In this document: positions 32,652 to 41,862 of the stretch, piece after piece
Position numbering within the stretch: the stretch's first letter is position 1
Layout: each line of letters starts with the position of its first letter
Source of the DNA: Gammaproteobacteria bacterium
GTDB taxonomy: Bacteria > Pseudomonadota > Gammaproteobacteria > Steroidobacterales > Rariloculaceae
Length of the DNA stretch: 64,000 bases
Reading direction: 5' to 3'
Assembly: GCA_017577365.1 (NCBI GenBank)
Contig: PKRJ01000014.1
Location: forward strand, 1 to 64,000
Position numbers and translations under genes: made by a program
Notes under the pieces: generated by a model
What the model was told of the DNA's origin: nothing
Database searches by the model: none
Seen by the model: only the letters and a program-made list of their open reading frames with translations

Positions 32652-35015
32652 TTAGGGGTGGGCCGGCGACGCGCTCGGCCCGGACGCGGTCGAGGCTCGA
32701 CGGAGATCGATCGACGGTCGTATGGCGGACGATGCGGGCTCCGTTCTCTCCGCGACTTGCACGACGTCGCGCCGCCGGTGTTTCGCGACGAGCGCGCCGA
32801 ACCGAGCATCTCTGCGGATCACGTCGAGACGCGGGTCGGGCAAGAGTCCCTCGATCGACCAATTGCCCGGCCGCGACAGATACTGCTCGAGCACGTCGAT
32901 CGCCTCGGTGCTCGCACGGCTCGCTGCGAGCACGTCGAAGAGGATCCAAAGCCTCAAGTCGTTCGTGAAAGGTTCGTCCGGCGGGCTCTCGGCGAGCACG
33001 TCGAGCGCGAGTTTCACTGCCTCGTCCGTCTCACCGGCGCCCGCGAGGAACGCCGCCCGCCACACGCGCCACTCGGGGCCCGTGCCGATGCGTTCGAGGC
33101 CGCTCCGTGAAATTTCCCGGGCCGCGTCGCTTTCGCCGGCGGCAAGCAGCGTGCCCGCCATTGCCGCAACGTACGGCAATGCCGGCGGCCGCGGCCCACC
33201 GTCGCCGCCGTTCTGGTCGTCGCCGCGAACCATTGCGCGATCGAGCTCGTTGAGAATGCCGATCGCGCGATCGAAATCGCGCTCGTACAGCGCGCCGAGC
33301 CACTGAAGGTGCCGTAACCTGCCGAAGCGGCCGGGATCGTTCCGAAAATCGTCCATTGAAAGCGCGCGTATCGGCGCCGGGTTCCCGTCGCGGAGCAGCG
33401 CGAGCTCCGCCTTGAACATCTCGGCCGCCTTGAAATCGGGGCGAATATCGAGCGCCCGCTCGACGAGACGCGCAGCTTCGTCGTGCTCCCGCACTCGGGC
33501 GTGCCACTGCGCCACGTCGAGCATCAGCACCGGGTCTCGCGGGCTCAACGCGAGCGCCGCGGCCCGGTCCGCCATGGCCTCTTCGCGCTTGCCTAGGCGC
33601 TCGTTCAGCATCGATCGCACGAGGAAAAACTGCGGCTCGTTGCGCGCATGCGGCTGCGCAATGGCGAGCTCCTCGGCGGCCCGTTCGACGCTGCCTCCGA
33701 CGGAGAGCAGGTAGAACGCCATCGCGACTCTTGCAACGGGCAAGTTCGGCTGCAGTCGCACGGCTTCTTCGGCGGCGCGTCGCGCCGTCTCGATTCGCTC
33801 GCGTTTCCAATCGATGTTGTAGAAAGCGAGCAGGCTCGCGATGGACAGCCGCGCGTGCGCGAGCGCGAACGCGGGGTCCTCGGCCACGGCCCTCTCGTAC
33901 TGGCGCGCGGCCATGCCCCAATACGCGAACGGCGGCCGCTCGTAGTCCCGCCCGCTCAGGTACAGGTCGAGCGCGCGCATGTTCTGCGTCGGCGTCTCGC
34001 CGAGCCGTGTCTCTTCCTCTAGCGTCAGCTTCGCCTTGAGCTCCTGCGCGATCGTCGTTGCGATGCGCCGCTGAATCGCGAAGACGTTCCCAGCGGTGAG
34101 CGCCTCGTCGTAGCTCTCGCCCCAAAGCGTCTTGTCCGTGTGGGTGTCGACGAGGTGAACGGTGACCCTGACCATGTCCCCCGCGCGCTGCACGCTGCCG
34201 TCGAGAACGACGTCGACGCCGAGCTCTTCGCCCACGCGCCGCCGGCTCATCGACGGGTCGCGATAATCCATGACGGATGCTCGCGGTGCGACTTTCAAAT
34301 CCTCGATCGAAGCGAGGCGGCTGATCAGCTCGTCGTGGATTCCTTCGGCGAAGAAGCCGGCATCCTCCTCGGCGGCGCTGCGGTTCTCGAACGGCAGCAC
34401 CGCGAGCGCGCGCGCGCCGTCGCGGTCCGGCCCGATGTATCGAGCCCCGATCCAGCCCGCGGCGCCAACGAGCAATACGGCTGCGCCCATGGCGACCCGG
34501 CCAGCCAGCCCTAGCCGGCCCAGCCACCGCGCACCGGGGCGATGAGACCCGACCATGCTCGGCGCAGCGGACGCGGCCGATGGGGTCGATGCGGAAGCCT
34601 CGTCAACCACCACGTCCTGAGCGAGTGTCACGGAAGCGTGCGGCTCGGCGCCGGCTACCTCCGGCGAGGCATCGATTCTCCGCACCTCGGGAACGAGCCG
34701 ATATCCCTGCCCCCGGACGCGCTCGACGTAGCGTGGACGCTCGGCATCGTCGCCGAGCGCCTGGCGGAGCAGCATCACACGCTTTGCGAGGCACTCGGGC
34801 GTGACGATGCGGCGCGCCCCCCACGTTCTCCTCGCGAGATCCTCGTGCGCGACGACGTTGGGTGCCTGCTCGACCAGCACGCGGAGGAGCTCGAACGTCA
34901 GCTTGCTCAGTGGAATCGGATCGTCGCCTCGCGCCAAGCGACGACGCCCGAGATCCAAGATCAGATCGGCGAACTGATAGCGCCCCACGGGCGTCGCTGA
35001 TCCCGACGCAGCCAT
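32652..35015 (-). CDS. CadC/ToxR-like membrane regulator with TPR region
   Basis: 787 residues from ATG 35015, chosen because GGGGGAC sits seven bases upstream; the frame is open to 35054. Residues 10-108 are an OmpR-type winged helix (PLSKLTFELLRVLVEQAPNV, TPECLAKRVMLLRQALGDD, RYVERVRGQGYRLVPEV). A linker and one membrane helix follow (171-192). Outside the membrane comes a FlgO/TolB-like domain (203-310: ALAVLPFENRS, GFFAEGIHDELISRLASI, VVLDGSVQRAGD, VRVTVHLVDT) and then about ten TPR-like helices to residue 720. It resembles one-component regulators that sense periplasmic conditions and bind DNA directly. It is divergent from a 1112-residue TonB receptor across 343 bp, its probable target. 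Confidence 0.92.
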   Translation of the reverse strand: MAASGSATPVGRYQFADLILDLGRRRLARGDDPIPLSKLTFELLRVLVEQAPNVVAHEDLARRTWGARRIVTPECLAKRVMLLRQALGDDAERPRYVERVRGQGYRLVPEVRRIDASPEVAGAEPHASVTLAQDVVVDEASASTPSAASAAPSMVGSHRPGARWLGRLGLAGRVAMGAAVLLVGAAGWIGARYIGPDRDGARALAVLPFENRSAAEEDAGFFAEGIHDELISRLASIEDLKVAPRASVMDYRDPSMSRRRVGEELGVDVVLDGSVQRAGDMVRVTVHLVDTHTDKTLWGESYDEALTAGNVFAIQRRIATTIAQELKAKLTLEEETRLGETPTQNMRALDLYLSGRDYERPPFAYWGMAARQYERAVAEDPAFALAHARLSIASLLAFYNIDWKRERIETARRAAEEAVRLQPNLPVARVAMAFYLLSVGGSVERAAEELAIAQPHARNEPQFFLVRSMLNERLGKREEAMADRAAALALSPRDPVLMLDVAQWHARVREHDEAARLVERALDIRPDFKAAEMFKAELALLRDGNPAPIRALSMDDFRNDPGRFGRLRHLQWLGALYERDFDRAIGILNELDRAMVRGDDQNGGDGGPRPPALPYVAAMAGTLLAAGESDAAREISRSGLERIGTGPEWRVWRAAFLAGAGETDEAVKLALDVLAESPPDEPFTNDLRLWILFDVLAASRASTEAIDVLEQYLSRPGNWSIEGLLPDPRLDVIRRDARFGALVAKHRRRDVVQVAERTEPASSAIRPSIDLRRASTASGPSASPAHP

Positions 35016-35197
35016 TTGCCGTCCCCCCTGGCTCGGATCCCCCGCTTCCGACACCTGAGCCGCTTCGGTGTTGTTGTACCGGTAATACTACCCTCACCCC
35101 GCCGACCGGAAAACCTCGTTGAGGCTCTAAGAATTTCCGGCGTCTGCAGACCTTCAACGAATTCTTCACGAAAACGGCAAGCAGCCGTCATGTGATC

Positions 35198-35226
35198 TTC
35201 ATGCGACGCCGTGCGTCCGCTACTAT
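35198..35226 (+). promoter_or_regulatory. Putative promoter of the large receptor
   Basis: TTCATG (35198-35203) and TACTAT (35221-35226) are separated by 17 bp, 130 bp before the start codon. The wider 343-bp divergent region (35016-35358) also has TACCGGTA near 35080 and repeated GAATT motifs, any of which may bind the adjacent CadC-like protein. Confidence 0.45.
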
Positions 35227-35358
35227 GGTCTTGGCAGGGCGCCCTCGGCCGACCGAACCGGAGCCGAAACGTGCGCCCTTCGGCGAGATCGTCCGCGGCC
35301 ACGGGGGGACGCAGGCATGCGATCGCGCCGACAGCATGCCGACATGGGAGGGGGAATC

Positions 35359-38300
35359 ATGACGAGCGTTTTCAGGCCCGCCGACACGCGGCCGCGCCGC
35401 AATCGACTGAGAATGACCCTGCTCGCGTCTGCCGTTTCCGGCCTGTGCGCGGGCAGCGCAACCGCTCCGTCCTTCGCCCAAGAGGACGACTCCTCGGTCG
35501 ACGAGGAAGTCATCGTGACGGGCTCTCGCATTCAACGCAGCGACTTCACGTCGCCGAATGCCGTTGCGACGCTGACGTCGGAAGACATCGCTGCGCTCGG
35601 CCTCGTCAGCGTGCCCGATATGCTCGCGCAGATGACGTCGAACGTCGCGAGCGCCGCGTTGAACACCAGCGGAGAATCGTCGTTCTTCGTCGGTGCCACG
35701 TTGCCCGACCTTCGAGGCCTGAACACGGCGTGGGGCACCCGCACCCTGACGCTGGTGAACGGCCGGCGAATGCCGCCGACGACCAACGGCGGCGCGTTCG
35801 ACCTCAGCATGATTCCGTCGGTGCTCGTCGGGCGCATGGAGACGATGACGGGCGGCGCGGGCGCGACTTACGGCTCCGACGCCGTCGCTGGAGTGATCAA
35901 TATCGTCCTCGAGCAGCAGCTCGAAGGCACGCGGCTGAGCGCCGGCTATCACCAGAGCGCGGAAGGCGACGGCACGCAATACAACATCAGCGTCGCCAAC
36001 GGCACCAAAGTGCTCAACGGCCGCGGCCACGTGACGTTCGGCGTCGAGCATCAGACGATCGACCCGATCATCAACTGTCATATCGCCCGCGATTGGTGCG
36101 CTCGGAGCTTCAATTACCTCGATAGCGCATCGGGATTTCCGCCGTTCCCCGCGGACCCGCGCGCGTACGACGAGCTGCCGCCGATCGACGATCCGCAGCT
36201 GCCGGGCGGACCGCAGTACCAGATCTACGAGAACGTGCGTTACCTGCATAGTAGCCCGTACGGCTCGGTCCACACGACCAACAACAATCCCGCCGATCCT
36301 CGCAACGGCGAGTTCCTCCAGTTCACGCCCGACGGCAGCGGGCTGATGCCGTATCAAACGAGCCTGAGCGGCGCGATGCGCGAGTACGCATACGGCGGCG
36401 AGAACCGGCGCGTCGTGGGCGGCGAAGGCAAGCTGCTTTCGCACGGCGCATTGCTGTACCAAGGCTCCGTGCGGAACAACTTGTACACCCGCTTCGTCTA
36501 CGCGTTGGACGAGCGCACGTCGTTCAGCGCCGAGGTCTCCTACGCGCGCAACGACGGCGAAGCACCGCGCAGCTCCGTCGGCGCGCTCCGCGAGACAAAC
36601 AACTGCATTTATCCCGACAACCCGTATCGGCTCGCGCTCGATCCCGAGGCACAGGCGGTCCTCGCGGCGCGGTCTCCGGTCCCCGAGGTTCCGGACATCT
36701 TCAATCCCGGGGGGTGCAGCTTCGACAGCTCGGTCGTGCTGCCGACGCCCGGCGCAACGAACATCATCAAGGATTGGTCCGAGCAGATCACGTCGTGGAC
36801 GAAGACCGAGACGGAGGTCGGGCGCGTGCTGCTCAGTGCGAATGGTGCGCTCTTCGGCCGGAACGTCTGGACCTACGACGCCTACCTGCAGTACGGCAAG
36901 ACCGACCGCCTGCAACACCTGCACAACTTGAGAACGGACCACCGCTACAACATGGCCCTCGACGCGGTGTTCGATCCGATCCAGAACCGGATCGTCTGCC
37001 GCGTGAACGCCGAAGGGCTGCTCGGCCAGATGCGTCGGGACCAGTGGCGAGACTACTTCCAAGGTGCGTTCGGTGCTTTCCAACCGACCGCTGCGGAAGC
37101 CCAGGCGATCGTGGATTCGCTCCGACAAGGTTGCGAGCCGCTCAATCCGTTCGGTCTCGTCGCCTCGCAAGAGGCGCTCGAATACGCCTTCGACGATCTG
37201 ATCGAGTTCACCGATACGGAACAGAGAATGGCGTCGATCACGTTCTCGGGCTCGTTCTGGAAGGCGCTGCCGGCCGGAGGAGCGCGCATGGCGACCGGCA
37301 TCGACTACCGGGAGGACACGATCGACAACGGCACCGGCGGCGATCCCGATCCAGTGCGTCGCACCGACTTCGAGGCTCAGTACGGCGATCCGTGGGCCGG
37401 CGGCACCGAAGTCGCCGACGTTTTCGCCGAGCTCGAGTTCCCGCTGCTCGCCGGCAAGCCGGCGGCGGAGTACTTGATGGTCAACTTCTCGGGCCGTCGT
37501 TCCCGTAACGAGACCTACCGCGACGATCCGATCGACAGGCAGAAAGCGACGCGGTACTCGAATACGTACAAGACGTCGTTCGTCTGGGATCCGGTGCCGT
37601 GGCTGCGTTTACGGACGACTCGCTCGCTCGACATCCGCGTGCCGTCGACGCGCGAGCTGTTCTACCGGCAGACGGTGCGTGGCGGGGGGTTCGGCGGATT
37701 CTTCCAACCGCCGAACCCTTGGCGCGACCCGAACGTCTCCTACTTCACGGCCGATACGTGGACGACGATCATCGGCGGCAATCCGAACCTTCGCAACGAG
37801 GAGTCGACGACCGAGACGATCGGCCTCGTCATCACGCCGCAAGAGTGGGCCAGAGGGCTGCAGTTCTCGATCGATTACTACAAGCTCCACATCAAGGACG
37901 GCATCTCCTACGCGACCGGCAGCGATCCCGCGAACGAGGACAACCTGCCCTACACGGTGTGGCAGTGCTATCAGTACGACAATCCGTTCTACTGCGGCCT
38001 GATCGAGTTCGGTCCGCCGACCATCGAAGAGCCGAACAATCCGCGGAGCAACATCCTCACCGTGCAAACGACGCCGGAAAATACCGAGCCTTACTGGTCG
38101 AGAGGCTTGGATATTTCCGCGAGCTACAACCGCCGGCTCGCACGAGGCGGATTCTCGGTACGGCTGCTCGCGACGCGCTCGATCGAGCAAAGCATCTGCG
38201 AGACGCCGATCCGTATCGACGCCGATACCACGACGTGCGAGCGGCGCGTGAACGTCGTCGGTCAGACCGGCGGGCTTTACGGCGGCGGCTTGTTCTCGAA

Positions 38301-38697
38301 CTACACGCCGACGCCGAAGTGGTCCGGCAACCTGTTCGGCACGTATCGCCGAGACGCGTGGACCGTGACGGCTCAGGCGCGCTACACCGGCGAGGGTAAA
38401 GGGTCGGTGTTCTGGGTCGGTCCCGAAGATCCGAAGTGGGCACCGGACCGCTGGTTCACGATCTCGGACAATACGATGCCGAGCTGGACCACGTGGAACA
38501 CGACGGTGAGCTACGACTTCAGCCGATCGCAGCTCGCGACGGGACGGTTCTCGGAGCTCAACGTCGCGCTGACGATCAACAACGTGTTCGACAAGCAGCC
38601 GAACTTCTGGTCCGGCGGCTTCATCGCCGGCGTCAACACGCGGTTCTTCGACGGTATGGGCCGGACGTATCGCCTGACGATGCAGATGAGCTTCTGA
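35359..38697 (+). CDS. Very large TonB-dependent outer-membrane receptor
   Basis: 1112 residues from ATG 35359, with GGGAGGGGGAATC upstream. The signal peptide is long (to about residue 41, ...SATAPSFAQ) and is followed by the TonB box DEEVIVTGSRIQRSDF. Plug motifs: DLRGLNTAWGTRTLTLVNGRR, GGAGATYGSDAVAGVINIVL. The barrel is larger than usual, with long extracellular loops carrying several cysteines (for example in INCHIARDWCARS and GCSFDS). It ends with VFDKQPNFW and a terminal strand TYRLTMQMSF. Receptors of this subtype commonly import bulky organic ligands; the specific one is unknown. A strong terminator follows, and the divergent CadC-like gene is the likely regulator. Confidence 0.95.
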   Translation: MTSVFRPADTRPRRNRLRMTLLASAVSGLCAGSATAPSFAQEDDSSVDEEVIVTGSRIQRSDFTSPNAVATLTSEDIAALGLVSVPDMLAQMTSNVASAALNTSGESSFFVGATLPDLRGLNTAWGTRTLTLVNGRRMPPTTNGGAFDLSMIPSVLVGRMETMTGGAGATYGSDAVAGVINIVLEQQLEGTRLSAGYHQSAEGDGTQYNISVANGTKVLNGRGHVTFGVEHQTIDPIINCHIARDWCARSFNYLDSASGFPPFPADPRAYDELPPIDDPQLPGGPQYQIYENVRYLHSSPYGSVHTTNNNPADPRNGEFLQFTPDGSGLMPYQTSLSGAMREYAYGGENRRVVGGEGKLLSHGALLYQGSVRNNLYTRFVYALDERTSFSAEVSYARNDGEAPRSSVGALRETNNCIYPDNPYRLALDPEAQAVLAARSPVPEVPDIFNPGGCSFDSSVVLPTPGATNIIKDWSEQITSWTKTETEVGRVLLSANGALFGRNVWTYDAYLQYGKTDRLQHLHNLRTDHRYNMALDAVFDPIQNRIVCRVNAEGLLGQMRRDQWRDYFQGAFGAFQPTAAEAQAIVDSLRQGCEPLNPFGLVASQEALEYAFDDLIEFTDTEQRMASITFSGSFWKALPAGGARMATGIDYREDTIDNGTGGDPDPVRRTDFEAQYGDPWAGGTEVADVFAELEFPLLAGKPAAEYLMVNFSGRRSRNETYRDDPIDRQKATRYSNTYKTSFVWDPVPWLRLRTTRSLDIRVPSTRELFYRQTVRGGGFGGFFQPPNPWRDPNVSYFTADTWTTIIGGNPNLRNEESTTETIGLVITPQEWARGLQFSIDYYKLHIKDGISYATGSDPANEDNLPYTVWQCYQYDNPFYCGLIEFGPPTIEEPNNPRSNILTVQTTPENTEPYWSRGLDISASYNRRLARGGFSVRLLATRSIEQSICETPIRIDADTTTCERRVNVVGQTGGLYGGGLFSNYTPTPKWSGNLFGTYRRDAWTVTAQARYTGEGKGSVFWVGPEDPKWAPDRWFTISDNTMPSWTTWNTTVSYDFSRSQLATGRFSELNVALTINNVFDKQPNFWSGGFIAGVNTRFFDGMGRTYRLTMQMSF

Positions 38698-38725
38698 TCC
38701 CCCCGGGCACTATGAGCTGTCCGCC

Positions 38726-38757
38726 GCTCCGCCCGGCTGTCCGCCGCCGGGCGGAGC
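38726..38757. terminator. Bidirectional hairpin terminator
   Basis: Perfect 12-bp arms GCTCCGCCCGGC and GCCGGGCGGAGC around an 8-base loop, followed rightward by ATTCCCTTTC. It lies between the receptor stop (38697) and the convergent methyltransferase stop (38776), so it may serve both. Confidence 0.75.
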
Positions 38758-38775
38758 ATTCCCTTTCGACCTTCC

Positions 38776-39615
38776 TCAGCGCGGCTTACGGAAGTGCGCG
38801 ATGCCCCAGGTGAGATAGCCGTTTCGCCCCGCGTCGATCCAATGACCGAGGCCTTGGATCATCCGATCCATGTAGGCTTCGGAAACGATCTCGCGAAGCT
38901 CGCTGCGGCGCCGTTCGAGCTCCTCTCTAACCCTGCCGTAGTGCCGCACGAGGTGCCCCGTCAACTCGATGAACCCGACCTCCTCCCAGCCCAGCCGCTC
39001 GGCTTGTTCCCGATAGAACGCCATCGAACCGAGCGAGTCGAGGTGAATTCGATCGAGGACCGGTCGAAGCACACCGGGCGGGCAATCGTCCGCTTGCATC
39101 GGGTCGGTGAAGATCAGCTCACCGCCGGGCTTGAGCACGCGATCGATCTCCTCGAAGACGCGGGCCCGATCCCCCGAATGCAGGAAAGCGTCCTGAGACC
39201 ACGCGTAGTCGAAGCACGCCGCGCGGAACGGAATCTCCTCGAAACTGCCATCGTGAACCGTGATTCGGTCTTCGAGACCGGCGGCTCGCGTGAGCTCGCG
39301 ATTGCGTTCGTTCTGCGTCTCGCTGAGGTTTATGCACGCGACATGGCAGCCTTTGTTCGCCGCGAGCCAGCGGGCCGCGCCGCCGTACCCGGCTCCCGCG
39401 TCGATCATGCGGCTACGCGGACCGAGCCCGTGAAGACGGCTGGCGATCGTCTCCACCGTGCGTCGAGACGCACGAGCGATCGGTTCGTCCTCGGACTCGT
39501 AAAGTCCGATGTGAATGTCTTCGCCGCCCCAAACGTGGAAGTAGAAGTTGTCGGCGTCGTCGCTGTTGTAGTAATCCCGTGCCGTCTGCACGACCGCGGA
39601 GTACCTGGCGCTCAT
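38776..39615 (-). CDS. Sarcosine/dimethylglycine N-methyltransferase (betaine synthesis)
   Basis: Catalyses the last S-adenosylmethionine-dependent N-methylations from sarcosine or dimethylglycine to glycine betaine; cytoplasmic. 279 residues, equal to characterised halophile enzymes. Motifs: ARDYYNSDDADNFYFHVWGG, HIGLYES (a region typical of this family), SRMIDAGAGYGGAARWLA (SAM motif I), EIPFRAACFDYAWSQDAFLHS and LKPGGELIFTDPMQ. Its start overlaps the end of the upstream glycine/sarcosine methyltransferase gene by 4 bp (ATGA), which fixes the start and shows co-translation. The pairing with that gene is what separates this assignment from other small-molecule methyltransferases. Confidence 0.92.
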   Translation of the reverse strand: MSARYSAVVQTARDYYNSDDADNFYFHVWGGEDIHIGLYESEDEPIARASRRTVETIASRLHGLGPRSRMIDAGAGYGGAARWLAANKGCHVACINLSETQNERNRELTRAAGLEDRITVHDGSFEEIPFRAACFDYAWSQDAFLHSGDRARVFEEIDRVLKPGGELIFTDPMQADDCPPGVLRPVLDRIHLDSLGSMAFYREQAERLGWEEVGFIELTGHLVRHYGRVREELERRRSELREIVSEAYMDRMIQGLGHWIDAGRNGYLTWGIAHFRKPR

Positions 39616-40439
39616 GACGATTCCTCCCCGTGCGTGCTGACGTACTTCTTCTCGGCCACGTGAATGAAGAAGTCGGGCTCCGTGTCTCGGTACGTTTCCT
39701 GGAAATCACCGTATGTCGTCACTCGTTGGAAACCGACCTCCTTCATCAACCGCTGCACGTATGCTTTCCGCAGCGGGAACATGTTGAGATGAAAGACCGA
39801 GCCGTCCGAGAAGCTGTAGCGGAAGCGCGCGAGTGTCTCGTCGACGTACTCGGGCGTCGCCGACACATGCTCCCCGCAGTAGTAGTACTTGTGCGAAGGC
39901 TCGATCTGCTTGTCGAGAATGGCGTCGTAATTGCGCTGGTCCAGGATCAGGATCCCGTCGTGACGCAGCACCGCGTAGTATTCCGCCAACGCCTTACGAC
40001 GATCATTCTCGTTGTGGAGATGCGTGAAGGAGTTGCCGAGGCAAATCACGGCGTCGTAGAAATCGTGGACGTCTCGCCTGAGCCAACGCCAATCGGCTTG
40101 AACCGTGCGCAGGATGTAACCGTGCCTGTGCGCGTTCTCGAAGGCCTTCGCGAGCATCGTTGCGCTGCCGTCGACGCTCGTCACCTCGAATCCTGCCCGC
40201 AGCAGTTGCACCGAGTGGTAACCGGTTCCCGTCGCGACATCGAGCACTTTCCTGCAGCCGTGAGCGCGCAGCAGCTCGATGAAAAACCCGCCTTCCGACT
40301 CCGCACGACGTTCCCAATCGATCAGCTCGTCCCACTTCTCGACGAATGCGTGCGCGTATTCCATTTGATAATGATCGGACTCCCGCACGCTGAGTGGATC
40401 TTCTCCAAAGCCTTGTAAGTTTGCGCTTGTAGCTTTCAT
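39612..40439 (-). CDS. Glycine/sarcosine N-methyltransferase (betaine synthesis)
   Basis: Converts glycine to sarcosine and on to dimethylglycine with S-adenosylmethionine, the first two steps of de novo betaine synthesis. 275 residues from ATG 40439, with GGAGG six bases upstream. Strong family blocks: ESDHYQMEYAHAFVEKWDEL, VLDVATGTGYHSVQLL (SAM motif I, residues 65-80), VQADWRWLRRDVHDFYDAV, ICLGNSFTHLHNENDRRKAL, LILDQRNYDAILD and FHLNMFPLRKAYVQRLMKEV. These match the halophile GSMT type rather than mammalian GNMT. It is first in a two-gene operon. Salt induction is known for such operons in other bacteria; no operator is evident here. Confidence 0.95.
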   Translation of the reverse strand: MKATSANLQGFGEDPLSVRESDHYQMEYAHAFVEKWDELIDWERRAESEGGFFIELLRAHGCRKVLDVATGTGYHSVQLLRAGFEVTSVDGSATMLAKAFENAHRHGYILRTVQADWRWLRRDVHDFYDAVICLGNSFTHLHNENDRRKALAEYYAVLRHDGILILDQRNYDAILDKQIEPSHKYYYCGEHVSATPEYVDETLARFRYSFSDGSVFHLNMFPLRKAYVQRLMKEVGFQRVTTYGDFQETYRDTEPDFFIHVAEKKYVSTHGEESS

Positions 40440-40780
40440 CGTCCTCCGGATTTCATGGGGTGGAAAAAGATCGGCCCCAAGAAGATGACGTACGAGAGAC
40501 AGCAGGGGCCGAATGGTGCAATGCTATCGCCCTGAGCGAGAATGTCCACCACGATCCGGAAACATCTCGTATACTTTATGAAAACAAGTCATGACGCACT
40601 TGCGGCGGCGAAGTGATCACGGCGAGGAGGTCCCATGCGAGCTGCTTGAGCGCAAAGGCTTGGCGGCAGGGTCCGCAGCGGAGAAAGGCTTGCTCGGCTG
40701 CTCCGAGCTGCGCTGCGACGGAAGACGGTAGACTGCAGGAGCAGCGACCGCGACGCTCGATGGGAGAGCTGTTTGACGCG
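40440..40780. other. Intergenic region upstream of the betaine operon
   Basis: Between the divergently placed betaine operon start and the end of the ccm operon. An A/T-rich patch at 40565-40595 (read leftward: TTGTTTTCATAAAGTATACG) is the most promoter-like part but no properly spaced -35/-10 pair is clear. No gene or riboswitch recognised. Confidence 0.4.
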
Positions 40781-40806
40781 CACGGCGAAGCAAGCGCGGC
40801 CGTGCG
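40781..40806 (-). terminator. Hairpin after ccmI
   Basis: Arms GCACGGC (40781-40787) and GCCGTGC (40800-40806) with a 12-base loop, 12 bp past the ccmI stop on the leftward strand. No T-run; moderate support only. Confidence 0.45.
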
Positions 40807-40818
40807 GCACTATTTCGA

Positions 40819-41862
40819 TTACTCGACGACGCGATCGATCACGATGTCGACTTGCGACTCCTCCCCCGGACGCAAGACGCGTACGCCGAAGAGGTCTCCC
40901 GCCGATTCCGTGGCTTGACCGGTCAACGATACCCGTGCGATCAGCTCGATCTCGGGAAAATCCGCCAGAGATCGTCCGGGCAGCATCGCGGCGCGATCGC
41001 TCAGCACGAACTTGCCGGGAATCGATTCGACGGAAGCCCTGATCGCGGCGAGCGGCGGGCCGCCGCCGGGCGCGCGTGCGAAAATGAAAAGCGTGGCATT
41101 CGGACCGACCCGCTCCGTCGACAAACCTTCCGCGAGCTCGACCGAGACCTCGATCAAGGGTCCGCCGGCCGTCGCGGCGCGCTCCGCTCCGGACTCACCT
41201 GCGCCGGCCTCGCTCGCCGGCGGAAGCTCCGCAAGCTGCGCTTCGATCACCCGCGCTAGCGGCTCGGGGACGTTGCCGAGCGCGAGCAATCTCGTCAGGC
41301 GATCGCGCGCGGCGGCATGATCGCCGAGCCAAACGGCGCGCTGCCCGCCGTACCAAAGCGCTTTCGGATTCGACGGTTCTTCTTGCAGTACCTCGTCGAT
41401 GAGACGCCCCGCGGGGCCCGTGAGCGCCGACTGATCCTCGAGCACGTACGCCTCGGCGAGCGACAGCTTGAGGTCGTTGTCGGGATTCGGCGTACGACGC
41501 CAAGCCTCTTCGAATGCGCGCCGTGCGTCGGTGTACTCGCCGAGCGCCACGTAACTCCGTCCGAGCAGGCGCCAACCCTGGACATCGTCCGGGCGCTCCG
41601 CCATCTTCTTCGCAAGCTGCTCGACGAGCGCGAGCTCCCGGCGGCGCTGCTCGATCTCTTGCGCGCGCTGCGCGACGAGCTCCGGCTGCCACGTGCGCAC
41701 GTGCGCGTACAGCGCGAACGCAAGCGGCACCATCGCCACCGCGGCGACCAGCGCCGCGAGCGACCATCGCCCGCTCGCCTTGCGTTCGCGCCACAACGGG
41801 ACGAGCAGAAACGCGAGCGCGGCCGCTGCAAGCGCTCCCGCGCCAATCCAGAATGCGGTCAC
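40819..41862 (-). CDS. ccmI: Cytochrome c maturation protein CcmI (CycH)
   Basis: Presents apocytochrome c to the heme ligation complex in the periplasm. 347 residues from GTG 41862, which overlaps the ccmH stop as GTGA. Two N-terminal membrane helices (residues 3-19 FWIGAGALAAAALAFLL and about 30-47) flank a short loop; then a TPR region (QGWRLLGRSYVALGEYTDARRAFEEA, LKLSLAEAYVLEDQ, ALWYGGQRAVWLGD) and a C-terminal beta-rich domain after residue 215. This two-part CcmI plan is typical of proteobacterial system I operons. Last gene of the ccmC-to-ccmI block, followed by a weak hairpin. Confidence 0.93.
   Translation of the reverse strand: MTAFWIGAGALAAAALAFLLVPLWRERKASGRWSLAALVAAVAMVPLAFALYAHVRTWQPELVAQRAQEIEQRRRELALVEQLAKKMAERPDDVQGWRLLGRSYVALGEYTDARRAFEEAWRRTPNPDNDLKLSLAEAYVLEDQSALTGPAGRLIDEVLQEEPSNPKALWYGGQRAVWLGDHAAARDRLTRLLALGNVPEPLARVIEAQLAELPPASEAGAGESGAERAATAGGPLIEVSVELAEGLSTERVGPNATLFIFARAPGGGPPLAAIRASVESIPGKFVLSDRAAMLPGRSLADFPEIELIARVSLTGQATESAGDLFGVRVLRPGEESQVDIVIDRVVE

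Noticed and set aside
35188..37170. A 660-codon minus-strand frame
   Set aside because: Antisense shadow of the large receptor; no homology-like motif.
40440..40818. Glycine or SAM riboswitch before the betaine operon
   Set aside because: No tandem glycine aptamer or SAM core motif could be traced; the leader is short of conserved helices.
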